From Hydnum rufescens UP504 (taxonomy: Eukaryota > Basidiomycota > Agaricomycetes > Cantharellales > Hydnaceae): a stretch of 64,000 nt of DNA. The notes beneath the pieces are model-generated. The model saw only the letters and a list, made by a program, of their open reading frames with translations, was not told the origin of the DNA and made no database searches. The translations under genes and the position numbers were made by a program. Position 1 is the first letter of the stretch, and each line of letters opens with the position of its first letter. The stretch spans positions 40,659-104,658 of the forward strand of contig MU129048.1 in assembly GCA_014904985.1 (NCBI GenBank), written 5' to 3'. Shown one piece after another: positions 1 to 11,292 of the stretch.

Positions 1-1301
1 CTTCTGAATGTTTGAGACTGTATTGAAATTTCTTTGAGTTACTGAGTGGGCTTGGCATGAAAGAGCTACAAATCCACCATTTCTTGACATATTTTCTTGT
101 GGTTTGAGTGATATTGCTGTGTTATTTTGTCTGAATTCAATGATGTCTTCATATGGTTCCCTCTTAATCCTTGTAGCTGATAGTGTGGCTGCTGAGGATT
201 CATGCAGAGTCCAGTCTTCATATTCTTCTAGGGATTGTGGTCCAGGAATATAATTTCCTAGTTCATCTAGTTCATTCTCTGAATTTTCTGAATCATTTTT
301 ATGTCCTGAATGTTTTGACAATTCTTCTGGTTTTGTTTCTGAGACAAGGATCCAGTCTTCATATTCTTCATGAGGTCTTGGTCCAGTAATAAAATGGCTG
401 GTTCATCTGGCTCCAGTTCATCTTCTGATTCAACTGAGTCATTTTCATGTGCTGGGCACCTAGATAATCCATCTGGACCTTGGTGTTTTGTGGGCTCCTT
501 AAAGGACTGTGTGAGATCACTGATTTGTTCTGTTACATTGCGAAGTGATAGAATGATTGTTGGCTTTCATTTGGTTGATACTTTCTTAATGGATATAGGT
601 GATATGGCAACTGGTTCTTCTTCACTTTCACTATCAGAGTCGCTGCCTTCTTCTTCACTTTCTGAAACTTCTGATTCATCTGAGGAGTCACTGTATCTGC
701 CATGTGACCTGTAATAGCTGGGCTTTATTTTCGACTTTTTGGCCTTTGTAGTGGCTCACAGTCTTTCCTTATTAAGACATCTGAAGTTGTAATAACGATC
801 TTCTTTGAGTATGGTCTTCATTGTGTCATATGCGATGGTACAGTCCAATGGTTTTGTGTCATCAAATCCTGGAACATAGCAAAATAATGGGAGTATGATC
901 TTCTGGAGATGTTGTGGAATCCCTTGCCAGAAAAGGTCATCTCGGTCTTGCTCAGCTAGGACTTTCTTCTCATCAAGGCATTGTACCTGTGTAATGAATT
1001 CGCAATAGTAATCATCCAGATCTGCTTCATTGATAATCATTCTCTTTTGTTGGCAGAAGTCTGCTAGTTGTTCTTGTGTGTATCTTTGTCTTCTGTCTGT
1101 TTGTCTGTATAGTTTTCTGAGGTGGGTTGCTAGAGCTTCAAATGTAGTAGGAGTTTTAACTTCTAGGAGATTCTTCAGCAATTCAGCTTCCTTGTTGCTA
1201 CAGAATTGAATAATGTTCTTGCATTTCCTATGATCATCATAGAGAGCTTCATCGCAAATCACACCCACCCTTAGCACTGGCTTCAGGTGGGGGAGCTGCA
1301 A
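1..1301 (-). pseudogene. Retrotransposon Gag-like polyprotein relic
   Basis: The clearest part is a 181-codon open frame at 756-1301 on the minus strand. It reads as a retrotransposon capsid-like domain of the kind common in basidiomycetes: a DDHRKCKNII motif, then YCEFITQVQCL and a DRDDLFWQGIPQHLQ segment. After a TGA stop at 756-758 the same frame continues into a basic stretch (KAKKSKIKPSYYR) and an acidic Ser/Asp/Glu tract (about 590-690). Further down to base 1 an open stretch repeats an EEYEDW motif twice (about 195-385), with frame changes. The N-terminus upstream of about 1270 looks unrelated to the domain, so the methionine at 1301 is probably not the original start. No reverse transcriptase is in view because the element runs off the window edge. 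Family assignment is by motif recollection only. Confidence 0.6.
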
Positions 1302-1743
1302 ACAGGGCTAAGCACTGGCTTTGCCCTGGACCAGGAGAAAAGGTTGTGAAGGAGAGGAGGTCATGATGAAAGGCATAAAGAAGTAGTGACTGGCCAAGTG
1401 GCACAGTCACTACCTAAGGAGAGGAGGTGGGGTCAGTAAGAGGAAGGGTGATCCTGCTTACTGCTTTCCCTGCTAGAGTCCAAAGGTGTTGTTCCAGAGC
1501 CAGGGAAAGTCCTAGTAGTTAATGGCCACTAGATAAACAAGCCAGATATGCAGATAGAAGCAGAGGCAGGGGCAGAGTATCATGGTTTCCCACTAGGTGA
1601 TGAAGATCTGGGCAAAGGTTAACTATTGATTCCATGGAATCTGCCATATATACATGACTTTTGAGTCCTAACTTAATTATGTAATACACTATATTACAGG
1701 TACTGTGCATAGAAGTTTAAAAAAAAATCAAACTATATAGTAG
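1302..1743. other. Unassigned spacer
   Basis: I see no coding frame, terminal repeat or RNA gene here. The sequence is AT/purine-rich with few CpG dinucleotides and is probably eroded repeat DNA. Confidence 0.4.
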
Positions 1744-2067
1744 CACCACACACCTGCTTGGGCAGGTGTGTGGTACTAGGGGTGTGGCTTTGCACTTCAC
1801 CATTGTGGGTTGCTGTTGGGGTGGGTTGTTGTTTTGGGAGCCTTGATTTGAATCCTACAATGATAAAGTATGTTAGTAAAAAAAATTCAAAGTGACACAA
1901 AAGGAGCAGCTTGCACTTGTTGTACCACACACCACTGAAGTGGGTGTGTGGTACTTGTTTGTACTGTGGTTGCATGTTCATTTTGCATCTGGGGGTGGTC
2001 ATCATTTGGGTGGGTGGTTGGCTGTGTGGGTTTCTGTTCTCATGTGTTTCTTTGGTGGGGTTGCAGG
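1744..2067 (-). repeat. Orphan hairpin-intron module (A/B family)
   Basis: Two A-type palindromes, at 1744-1775 and 1923-1952, flank a half B palindrome (acacaaaaggagcagc, about 1893-1908). Read on the minus strand the order is: A hairpin, a stretch resembling an intron with the B half, an ACTAAC branch point, and a 3' splice site CATTGTAG at 1855. This is the order of units in the large array at 49-58 kb. The B right arm and a convincing 5' splice site are missing, so this copy is truncated. The FB1 foldback element abuts it at 2068. Confidence 0.7.
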
Positions 2068-2780
2068 TATGGTTGCTGAAGTTAGGCTACAAACCTGGAA
2101 AACCTGAGTTTGAACCTGAACCTGACCCAAGTCAGGTTCCATTGGGGTCAGGTTTCATGTAATTTTCCTCAGGTCAGGTTCACATTTTGGGCCCCCATGT
2201 TTTCAGGTTCAGGTTAGGTTCAGGTTTAACCCAGGTTCAAACCTGAAATCATGAGCCCCTTCAGACATGAGAAATATCTGAGCTCAACACTGATTTTAAC
2301 CATAATCCAGAATGAGTCATTAATTCTGGCAAGTTCCAGAATTATGTAAGCAGGTTTTTTGGTGGAGAAATAGGTTACTTTGAAGTGAAGTTAAACATAA
2401 AACCTCATACAACATTTATATTGACTATACATAGACTATGTATAGTCAATATAAACTGTTCATGAGGTTTTATGTTTAACTTTGCTTCAAGTAACCTATT
2501 TCTCCAGCAAGGAACCTGCTTACATAATTCTGGAACTTGCCAGAATTGATGACTCATTCTGGATTATGGTTAAAATCAGTGTTGAGCTCAGATATTTCTC
2601 CTGTCTGAAGGGGCTCATCATGTCAGGTTTGAACCTTGGTTAAACCTGACCCTAACCTAAGATAGGTTTTCTTCAGGTTAGGTTCAGGTTTTGCCAATTG
2701 AGGAGATTCAGGTTTTGGTTAAGTTCAGGTTTTGCCCAAATGGGGCAAAACCTGACCTGAACCTGACTTTGGCAACCATA
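2068..2780. mobile_element. Foldback MITE FB1, copy 1
   Basis: This 713-bp element begins TATGGTTGC and ends GCAACCATA, and its two halves are long inverted repeats around about 2425. The outer parts of each arm are made of CAGGTT/AACCTG sub-repeats; the inner parts match over more than 150 bp. A nearly identical copy lies at 27388-28112. No coding capacity is visible, so it must be mobilised in trans. The copy at 27 kb has a clean 8-bp target duplication, which suggests hAT-type transposition; here no matching duplication is visible. Confidence 0.85.
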
Positions 2781-3087
2781 GGTGGGAAGGTGGGATGGGG
2801 CTTGTCAGATTAGTGATTATGTGTGTCCCTTCAATTTTTGGTTTCTTCCCCTCCTATCCATCCACTATGTTGGCTGTTGCCTTAGCCTATGGGCATGCTA
2901 TTGTGCCCATGGGTGCATATGCCATTGGTGTGCTTGTGATCCAGCCAGTGCTGTGGTTTGGACATTGAGGCTTTCCTCTGTCTCTGTGTGGCAGGGCCAC
3001 CAGTTATTTCAATGCCATGGTAGTTTGTCAGCATTGGCTGATCTGGGTTGAGATAGATTTCAATTTGCCCTAGGGGCACACAGGTGG

Positions 3088-4294
3088 TGTAAGCAGGATG
3101 GTTAAGAACCAATCCAACTACTGTCCACAATGTTGAGCCAGGGACAAAAGAAGCGAGCCACAGGGACAATTCAAATATTCAGGTCTGGGGAAATGAAGGT
3201 CTTTTTGGATAATAGAAAATCCCAATGAACAGTAATTGCTCAAGGGAATAGATCAGTGTCACAAAATAAAGATGTCAAGGCCACACCCTGAAGGTGTCCT
3301 CTTGACTATTCAGTGGCTGTACACAGTCTTGACAAGTGGGAAATCTCCTCCAGACAGCAGCAGTACTTCAGTGCCTCAGACTGTGATAGGAGGAAAAACC
3401 AAATATTTCCATCCTCCCTCCCCTTTATATACATTCCAGACCACAATTCAAAATTCCGGAAGAAAAGCAGAGATAAGGAAAGCATAATGAAAAAGAAATG
3501 AAGCTAAAAGCTTCAAAATTGGTGGAGATATTCAAGAATCAAGTGAAAAAGGGACAAAAAACACTTTACAAGGCATTACTCCCTTGAAACTGGATATATT
3601 CCCTTATGGAAAGGTGGAATAGGTCACCCTGAGTTCCCTTTGCATTGGACTTAAGAGGGCCAGAACCAATTTGTCATTTGTGTTGGTGGAGCATGGGGGG
3701 AGTCATGGGGAGGGAGTTGTCTTGTGAAAAATGGAGTTCGCGTCCATTTGTTTTGCCCTTGGTACTGTTCGATGCGCATTTTTAACAGCCTTCAGGGTGT
3801 GGTACTCGCGAATGAATCCAATAAGAATTGGCTTCGAAAGCCAAGAAATACTCCTTCAGAGCATGAATCATGGAAAGATATTGTTACAGGGACTGCATTT
3901 TTGATCTTCTCATTGTGTGTTTGGTACCGTTCGATAGGTACAATTTGTATCTTTCTGGGCGCAGTCACTTTGAGTTGATCCGATCAAAACTGATGGAGAA
4001 ACTCGACAACTACTCCTTTAGAGTGCATAATCCCTTTTTGAATCATGTGACAGGTCTGCAGGTCCAGAACAAAGGCCAGGCACAGTCCGCATCATTACAT
4101 AATCACAATTCTTCACCCTTAAGGCAAAGGAATGATGTGGAATGATGGGTTTCAGACATGTAGAATTTGGATTGTTTCTCCAATGAATGAAGGGTGTGAA
4201 AATTAAGGATGGGATGGATGTTCAGTCCATTTGTTTGTTTGTAAAATTGGCCTCGGATGGGGTTTCTATGGTGTAGGGATTTATCCCTCCAACA
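3088..4294 (+). repeat. Solo LTR, copy 1 (inserted in DIRS reverse transcriptase)
   Basis: A 1207-bp sequence starts TGTAAGCAGG and ends TCCCTCCAACA, flanked by the 4-bp direct repeat GTGG (3084-3087 and 4295-4298). Related copies are at 43093-44475 (plus) and 59715-61089 (minus). TG...CA ends, a short target duplication and no coding content fit a solo LTR, although an internal domain was never seen. Compared with copy 2, many CpG sites are CpA or TpG here (for example ccacaatgttgagcc against ccacgatgttgagcc), so this copy is older or was more heavily mutated. Confidence 0.8.
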
Positions 4295-4840
4295 GTGGCT
4301 GGGGGTGACATTGATGCAGCCTACCAGCACTGTGCAGTTCATTTTTCTTCGAAGCCATTTATGGTCTGGTTGGACCTTCAGGGTGGGTTTTGGATCAACC
4401 ATAACATTATGTTTGGGGTTACATCAGGTGTGGGCATTTGTGGTGTGACCCTTGAGCCAGTGCATGCTATCCTCAAGGTGGCCAGTATGGGGCCAATTGG
4501 TGGTTGGGTCAATGATTTCATTTTCTTTGCTGAGCCTGTTTCCCCTCCTACTTCTGCATCTCAGAGGCAGCATACTGTTACCTTTCATGGTTCAGAGGTC
4601 CCTGTCACATGTATATCCTCTTCTGGAGTTGCTCAGTCAGTGATCCTGGTGGAGATTCCTCCTCAGAGTGCAGTTCCCATTCCCCAGGGGCACTCTGTGC
4701 ACTCCTGGACATATTCATATGACTTGGATGATGTGCAGTCACTCACAGTGGATTTGGGGGTTCCCTGGGCCTTGTCAAAGTGGCTACCATTTGCTTTCAC
4801 AACAGTTTACATTGGTTTCCTTTGGGATCTCTGGAATTGA
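4295..4840 (+). pseudogene. Reverse transcriptase domain of DIRS-like element (3' part)
   Basis: The open frame reads VAGGDIDAAYQHC, then FGVTSGVG and WVNDFIFF. These match the RT palm of DIRS-type fungal elements, where the second motif is normally a VDD-type metal-binding pair. Here the first Asp is Asn (codon AAT at 4511-4513 after GTC), which a CpG to CpA change would produce. The protein would copy element RNA into DNA; with this substitution it should be inactive. The domain ends at a TGA near 4838, and the next open block begins at 4865. Confidence 0.75.
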
Positions 4841-4864
4841 GTTTCACTCCCAGATGACAAGCAG

Positions 4865-5602
4865 TTGAAGTACTGGACCCACATTCATGACATTTTGGAT
4901 CTTGCTGCATCAGAATCTCCACAGGTTTCCCTTCTACCATTACAGAAGGTGCACAGCTTACTCATTCATATCTGTTTTGTGCACCAGGGTGGCCAGTCAC
5001 ATCTCAGGGCCCCTCAGCATTGTATTGCAGCCTTTAAGTTCCCACATGCACAATGGACACTCTTGAAGTCAGTTGTCTTATATTTGCAGTGGTGGGAGTC
5101 CCAACTCAGTTCCCCTGGGATTTTCCATGTCCTTGCCAACCATGGTGACCCTCTTGATCTTGGCATTTCAGTTGATGCATCCACAGACTTCAGTGTTGGT
5201 TTGTGGGTTCACAATGCATACAAGGCCTGGGCACTGTGGCCTGGGGAAGTTGGTAGGGAGGGTCAGGATATTGGCTGGCTCAAAAGCTTGGCCATTGAGT
5301 TTGCAATTCAGTACCTCAATGCCTGTGATATATGTGATGTCAATGTTTGCATGCTGGCAGATAACAAAGGATCTATTGGTGCTTATTTCCAGGGGCAGGG
5401 CTGGAATTGCTGGTCCAATGAGGCAATTCAGAGGTCCTTCTCAATCATGGCAGAGAAGAATTTTGATGTGGTGCCAACCTATGTGAAGTCAGTGGATAAC
5501 CCTGCTGATGTTGTGTTGCATGGCCTCTTTGGTGGGTTATCACATGTTCCAGTTCTGTTCACCATACCATTAGAGCTTCAGCAGTATCTCCTGGAAGTCT
5601 AA
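4865..5602 (+). pseudogene. RNase H domain of DIRS-like element
   Basis: A 245-codon frame carries the RNase H-like series of DIRS elements: SVDASTDFSVGLWV (first Asp), WLKSLAIEFAIQYL (Glu), CMLADNKGSIGAYF (Asp, with the ADNKGS signature) and SVDNPADVVLHG near the end. RNase H would remove RNA from the RNA/DNA hybrid during retrotransposition. The main acidic residues are still present and the frame is open across the domain. It is separated from the RT block by a stop and a short gap and from the recombinase by about 220 bp of broken frame. Confidence 0.75.
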
Positions 5603-5825
5603 TACATTTCTTGATCTTTCAGAGTCCAGTGGGCCCAAGTCCTTGGTCATCTCAGTGTACAGCACCAATGAGGTGTTTACCATTGTTCCAGTGCCTGTAT
5701 CACAGGGTTGTTACTTGCATGGCTGATGACCTAAGTTTCATCACAACATTTTCCACTCCCATGTCAAGGCATCTGATCACATTCTTTGCTGGACATCTCC
5801 TGCAGTTATTCTTGCACACACTAAG

Positions 5826-6914
5826 TTGCTTGAGTCATCCTCTGGTCTTAGCTTCAGTTTGGCTAGGGTTCAGCTTGTAGCTAGCAAGGCATGGGAAGAA
5901 TCCACTCATGCTAGCTATGGTGCTGGGCTTGCCCACTGGGCAGAGTGGTGTGACAATAATGAGATCCCTGAGGACAATTGGATGCCAATTGAGAAGAGGC
6001 ACCTTGCATGTTTCATTGCAGATGCTGCTGGAACAATTGGCCTCTCAGGCTTCAAAAATTGGCTTAGCAGTCTCAGTGCCTGGCATCACTTCCACCAGAT
6101 GCCCTGGTGTGGGGATGACCCTTTCATTCACCTCCTCTTGGAAGGGGCCAAGAAGCTTGTGCCTAAGTCATCCATTCAATAACCTTGTCCCCCAGTCACC
6201 TTGCAGCATCTCCATGCTGTCTATGATCATATGAATTTTCAGGATACTTATGATGCTGCTTGTTGGTCACTACTATGTGTTGCCTTTTGGGGTCTGGCAT
6301 GACTTGGAGAGGTCACCATGCCTTCTCAAGCTGGTTTCCTCCCCAGGCACCATGTATCTCATGGTGTGACTATTAAGTGGGAGGATGTTTTTGGGATTCA
6401 GTCAGTTACACTTTGGCTCCCATGGACAAAGACTGCATGCAATGATGAAAATATTGTGCTGACACAAGAGGAGGATTGCACTTGCCCTTATTGGGCCTTG
6501 CAGCAGCACTTCCTCACGAATCAGGGTCTACTGGACCAAGCTCATCTCTTTGCATTTCATACTGAAACTGGGTGGGAGCCTCTCATCAAGCAACACTTGG
6601 TTGATTGCTGTTGGCACATACAGTCCTCAGCAGGGTTTCAGGGTCTTCCATCAGGTCATAGTTTCCACATTGGTGGCACCACACATTTACTCAGTAGGGG
6701 AACCAATCCTCAGGTGGTTCAAAAACTTGGCCATTGGAGCTCAGATGCCTTCTTCCTTTACTGGTGCAACACACAGCTTATTATTCCTAAGCACATTCAT
6801 GATGCTGGGGTGGTGGCTCACATGAATTCCAAGATGGAGGATTACTTTGGTGATGTGTCTCCAGAGTGCAAGACAAAGGACGGTAGTGTGTGGATAGCAG
6901 TAGATAAGATTTAA
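5826..6914 (+). pseudogene. Tyrosine recombinase of DIRS-like element
   Basis: Two open blocks (5826-6182 and 6318-6914) read as one recombinase interrupted by stops and frame loss at about 6180-6320. The N-terminal block (KAWEESTHASYGAGLAHWAEW, core-binding like) is followed by a catalytic block with GLPSGHSFHIGGTTHLL and GHWSSDAFFLYW. In active relatives the HxxR box reads HSFRIGG; here the Arg codon has become CAC (6666-6668), a CpG to CpA change. The nucleophile Tyr (TAC, 6759-6761) is kept. The enzyme would have integrated the circular DNA intermediate; loss of the catalytic Arg makes it inactive. Confidence 0.75.
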
Positions 6915-7285
6915 ATAATTGTTTGAGTCCAGCCATCAGCAGGGTGTGGGGATAGTAGGTCATGGCTGGCCTGACACAACTATGGTTTGTGCCTCTGTCT
7001 GGGTGGGTGCATAGTCAGTTGGCCTCCTGTCTCACACACCAGCTTTTGCCTTTGGCAAAACCCCCCACACACCCACCAGTCTCAAATTGGTTTTCCCTTT
7101 GACCTCAGGCCAGACCTGATCAGACAAGAATCACTAGCAGGGTCATAAATACTATTCCTTCTGTGCAGCCACCCATCTTCCAGAGCCTTCCACCAACTTC
7201 CATAACCTTCCAGATCCTTCTAAAGTGCAACCTCAACAGCCTTCCTGACTAACCCTTACTAAGCTTACCCAGCTGCTTATCAATC
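6915..7285. other. Spacer with a TATA-like block shared with 14.44 kb
   Basis: No gene is seen. From about 7143 (gtcataaatactatt, then cttccagagcc) the sequence resembles 14440-14520, so this stretch belongs to the same duplicated unit as the F1 copies. The ataaata could be a TATA box of an LTR or gene, but nothing downstream confirms it. Confidence 0.4.
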
Positions 7286-7586
7286 ATGATCTGTCTACTG
7301 ACTAGCCCTTACTCATCCTGCATGCATCCCTCCACATTTCCCATGCCCAACTTCCAGGTAGCCCATGCATGGGTACACCAAAGGTGTCAAAGGACTGTAG
7401 TGATGGTGAGGGGTTGGGGAGTGGGATGGGTAATTATGATAGAAGAGGAGGAGGAGGAGGAGGAGTCTGGATTGGTAGCTGTAGGGACTCACATGGGGGG
7501 TGAGGCAATGAGGGATGCTGACATAGCCACAGGTGCTGCCAATGATTGATTACCCAACCCACAGCCTGCTGACCTATGCCTGATAG
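7286..7586 (-). pseudogene. F1-a, C-terminal proline-rich tail (split by copia)
   Basis: On the minus strand this reads a tail (QQAVGWVINHWQHLW, then a Pro-rich stretch and FDTFGVP) that matches the end of F1-b at 14653-14930 closely. It is the 3' end of the copy whose body lies at 12688-13798. The copia element and 266 bp of unexplained DNA (7587-12718) lie between the two parts, so the gene was cut inside or next to its predicted transmembrane segment. On the plus strand the same bases form a low-complexity gag-gag run at about 7441-7470. Confidence 0.6.
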
Positions 7587-7945
7587 TGTTGGAGTACAGC
7601 CAGATGTGGCAAGCTTGGCAGTGCAGACAGATATGGAAACCTCAGTGGTTGCCCCTATTTTGGTACCTCCGACTTATATCCCTTTTTCCTTTCTATGTCC
7701 ACCTCCCCATTTAGGCATGCAGTTACATTGTTCTTTAGTATATAGTACTTCTGAAACTCCTGTGCCCCCTCAGTTCTTTCTCCAAAGACTGAGGTTAGCT
7801 ACATTATCACTTCTTCTGTAGTATAGTTACTTACTGGGATCTCCTATAGTACCAACTGTTCTAGGTACTATTCTCAATCATAGTTCTTTCTCTGAAGACT
7901 GAGTACCGACTGTTCTAGTATAACCGAGTACTCCACCAATAGGTT
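7587..7945 (+). repeat. 5' LTR of copia element
   Basis: It starts TGTTGGAGTACAGCC and matches 12109-12452 along most of its length, including ttctctgaagactgagtacc near the end. The end is placed where the two copies diverge (gagtactcca here, gagtcacctcgg in the 3' copy), so it is uncertain by about 15 bp. The following ggttatgggcacattgg may include the primer-binding site. Confidence 0.8.
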
Positions 7946-8000
7946 ATGGGCACATTGGTCCTCTAATTGCTAGAACAAATATCAGCCTGCCAAACTCACC

Positions 8001-9187
8001 ATGTCCACATCCACTTCTGACAAGCCATCCTCCTGACTCTACGATATACCAAAGCTCCTTAATGACAGATCCAACTACACTCTGTGGAAGTTCCACATTA
8101 GCCAGGTTCTGGAGCTTGGGGCCTCTCCGAGTATGTAAGTGGAGCCAAGCCAAAGCCCAGTGTCTCTGATACCAAAGGCCTAGAGGAATGGACAGTCAAG
8201 GATTGTGACACTCACCTCCAAGTCACTCTTACTCTGGAGGATGATCCCTTACTTGGCATTCTTAACCTAACTGAGTCTAAGGCCATATGGGATGCCCTCT
8301 CATCACATTATGATGGAAAAGGTCTACAGAGTGTTGCTTACCTAACGGCCAAGGTCTTCCGAAGCCAGATGAGTGACTCTCAGGACCTCCAAATGCAAAT
8401 AAATTAGTTGCACACCTATGCAAGTAAACTCAACTTGCTTGGCCATCCACTGGATGATAAAATGTTCACAGTCACAATAATCCTATCACTCCCTCCATCA
8501 TACTCCACTCTCCAAACAGTCATTTCTGCTGCCTCTGGTGATAGGCTTGATTCCCAAGAAGTTATCAGCACTATTCTTGCCAAGGAACAGCACCAATGTG
8601 AAACTGGTGATAAAGCTCTAAAAGCACACACCAGAAAAACTGGCAACTCAAATAAGCCAAAAGGTGACTGACCAATGTGCTCAAATTGCAAAAAGCTCGG
8701 TCACACTAAGGAGAAGTGTTGGGCACCCAGTGGTGGCGCTGAGAAGGAGAAGGGGAAATTGACTGAAAAGGTGAAGGATGAGAAGGTGAAAGTTGCTAGC
8801 ACCCAAGATGATAGTGACACCCTCAAGATCTTCATTGCTGACATTAGTTCCCATGCCTATGAGGCATTTATGGAGAACAAACATCTGAATACTTGGATTG
8901 TCAACTCCAGTGCCTCAGCACACATGTCATCTCATCATGACTGGTTTGAAAGCTACAAAGCACTATCACCTTCCCAGAAAGTCTGGCTTGGTGACAATTG
9001 CTACATTGAAGCAGTTGGAGAAGGACAAATAAATGTCCAACTCACCATTGAGGGAACCCGAAAGGTCAACGGCCTATTCAAGCATGTGCTATATGTGCCA
9101 GACCTAAATGGAAGCCTCCTGTCTGTTCACAAGCTTGCCAATGACAGTCATATCACCAAATTCAAAGGCAGCCACTGCACCATCTGA
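8001..9187 (+). pseudogene. Copia Gag and protease
   Basis: Translation from the ATG at 8001 gives MSTSTSDKPSS, a TGA, then LYDIPKLL and YTLWKF, the usual start of copia Gag. Recognisable Gag continues across further breaks to 8671 (SLPPSYSTLQTVISA, TILAKEQ). The frame at 8675-9187 holds a CCHC zinc knuckle (CSNCKKLGHTKEKC, 8678-8719) and the protease core WIVNSSASAHM. The normal Asp-Ser-Gly is Asn-Ser-Ser here (AAC at 8903-8905); both replacements fit CpG to CpA. Gag would form the particle and the protease would process the polyprotein. Confidence 0.8.
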
Positions 9188-9283
9188 AATGGAGTCACTC
9201 AGTGAGTAATTGGACAAGCCATACTGGATGACACTCTATACATTCTAGGCATTACCATTCCGAACACCAAAAAGGCCAAAGTT

Positions 9284-9960
9284 TTGACCACTAGTGCCAA
9301 TGAGCATGGCAATGACTCAGTCACCAAAGCTGCTCTTGCTGCACAAATTTCCAAAGCCACCTTGAACCAATGGCACCACTGGCTCAGTCACATAAATGTT
9401 GACTATGTCTGGCACATGGTCCAGAATGGAATGGTAAATGGGATGTCACTTGTTCCCAATGCAAAGGACAAGGCCAAAGCACCTTGCTCAGCCTGCCTGT
9501 GAGGGAAACAGACCTGAAAGCCAATACCATCAGAGACTGAAACATGCACTACCAAGCCTCTTGGGTGCATCTTCTCAGAAATATGCAGTCTGATGTCCAC
9601 ACAAAGTTGTGAAGGATACCAGTACTACATGACTATCACTGACGACTTCTCCTGGTTCTCATGGATCCTTCTCTTGAAACACAAGAGTGATGCTTTCACT
9701 AGCTTCCAAGAGTGGCTTGCACATGCTGAGGACAAGACTGGCAAGCGGGTGAAGAACTTCCACAATGACAGAGGTGGCGAGTACATATCCTCAGAGTTCC
9801 TTAAACTCCTCAAGGATAAAGGCATCCTCTGGGAGAACACCAATGCCGGAACTCCACAGGAGAATGGCATCTCTGAATGACTTAATTGGACTCTCAACAA
9901 CACAGCCATGGCAATGCTTGAAGACACCAAGCCTCAACTTGGGAAGTCATTCTGGACCTA
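9284..9960 (+). pseudogene. Copia integrase
   Basis: A pre-integrase zinc-binding region (WHHWLSHINVDYVWHMV, CSACL) is followed by the catalytic core: YYMTITDDFSWF with the first Asp, NFHNDRGGEYISSEF with the second, and GTPQENGISE with the Glu at 9875-9877. The next codon is TGA (9878-9880) where relatives carry Arg, so CGA to TGA is the simplest explanation. Other breaks lie at about 9502-9593. The DDE triad is kept, but the protein cannot be made whole. Confidence 0.8.
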
Positions 9961-10548
9961 TGTGGTCAAGCATGCCACAGCCATTAAAAACTGAGTCCCC
10001 ACTTGAGCTCTACCTCCAGATCTCACCCTGTATGAGGCCTACTATGGCCAAAAACCATCTGTTGCTCTCCTCCGGATCTTTGGCTGCAAAGCCTGGGTCC
10101 ATATTCCTGAACATCTGCAATCCAAATTTGGCAGTAAATCAATGCCATGCCTGTATCTTGGACACTCTGAGAACAAAAAGGCATTTGTGCTGTACAATGC
10201 CAAATCATGAAAAATTGTGGAGTCATGTGACATGGATTTTGATGAAGGGGTCAGTGAGCAAGATCATGTGACAATAAAGGTCCCAGAAGGAAAACAGGAC
10301 AGTGGTGGAAATGATGAGGCAGTACTGGATTCAGGGGGGGAGAAGCCTCAGTCAACCAAGCAAGTCTGAATCCAGCAACCCCCTCAGTCAAAAAGAGTCA
10401 AGCCTCAGGACCCATTCCAGAGGCTATACCCCCATGTCACTCCAGTCATCAGACCCAAGCCCCAGTTCATGTTGATGAAGACCCACGGTTTGAGCTTACA
10501 TCATATAATCGGCAAGCAAAACCCAGTCTCAGTGGAAATGAGGATTCA

Positions 10549-11292
10549 GTGGGTGATGTTGCAAACATTGTAACTCATCTGGATGAGCCTACATCATATG
10601 AGGATGCTATGTCACGACCTGAAGCTGAGTTGTGGAAGCAAGCCTGTGCAAGAGAAATTGCCACCCTAAAAGGTCTCAGCACTTTTGACATCTCTGAAAG
10701 ACCAGCAGACTGGTGCATTGTCAGTTCATGATGGACCTTCAAATTGAAGTGCAGACCTGATGGTGAAATTGCACTCTATAAGGCTTGGCTCATGGCCAAA
10801 GGATACTTGGAAGTCCCTGGAATTGACTTTGATGAGACCTTTGCACCGGCTTTGAAGAAATCCTCCCTCCTTGCATTACTTGCATATGCTGCACAGCATG
10901 ACCTCAAAATTGAACAGATGGATGTGAAGTCCACATTCTTAAATGGAATCCTCAAAGAGGAAATCTATATGGAGGCTCCACCTGGCCTCTCTATCCTGGA
11001 TGGAATGGTATTCTGTCTAAAGAAAACCATCTACAGTGTCTGACAGGCACCATGTGAGTGGCATGAGTGTATCTTGAAGATATTCTTGAAACTCAGCTAC
11101 AAACACAGGGATGTGGACCACTCAGTTTTCATCAAGAATCATGATGGGGTTATCAATATCATTGCCATGTATGTCAACAATTTACTCCTGTTCTCAAATG
11201 ACAAGAAACAGATAGCAAAGAGTAAAGCAGCCCTTGGAAGCAAATATGAAATGAAGGACCTCAGCAATGCTTGGTATGGAGATAATTCATGA
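10549..11292 (+). pseudogene. Copia reverse transcriptase
   Basis: Three open blocks carry RT: PTSYEDAMSRPEAELWKQA (10549-10731), then VPGIDFDETFAPALKKSSL and QMDVKSTFLNGILKEEIYM (10744-11043), then the palm at 11074-11292. The catalytic motif reads YVNN (11170-11181) in place of YVDD. Both Asp to Asn changes lie at GTC-GAC-GAT, that is at two CpG dinucleotides, and read as CpA now. TGA stops fall at 11041-11043 and elsewhere. The enzyme would copy element RNA; it cannot be active in this form. Confidence 0.85.

Larger units (their letters stand above)
2781..6914 (+). mobile_element. DIRS-like retroelement relic (RT, RNase H, tyrosine recombinase)
   Basis: Pieces of one element lie in order on the plus strand: the N-terminal side of a reverse transcriptase ending at 3087, the rest of the RT from 4299, RNase H (4865-5602) and tyrosine recombinase (5826-6914). 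This is the usual order of fungal DIRS elements. A solo LTR (3088-4294) splits the RT. Without it and one copy of the 4-bp duplication GTGG, the frame runs from PRGTQ straight into VAGGDIDAAY. Upstream of about 3055 the frame is broken and the similarity is weak. No terminal repeats were identified. Several active-site residues are lost, so the element is dead. Confidence 0.75.

Noticed and set aside
2068..2780. Target duplication for FB1 copy 1
   Set aside because: The 8 bp on each side (gttgcagg and ggtgggaa) do not match, unlike copy 2.
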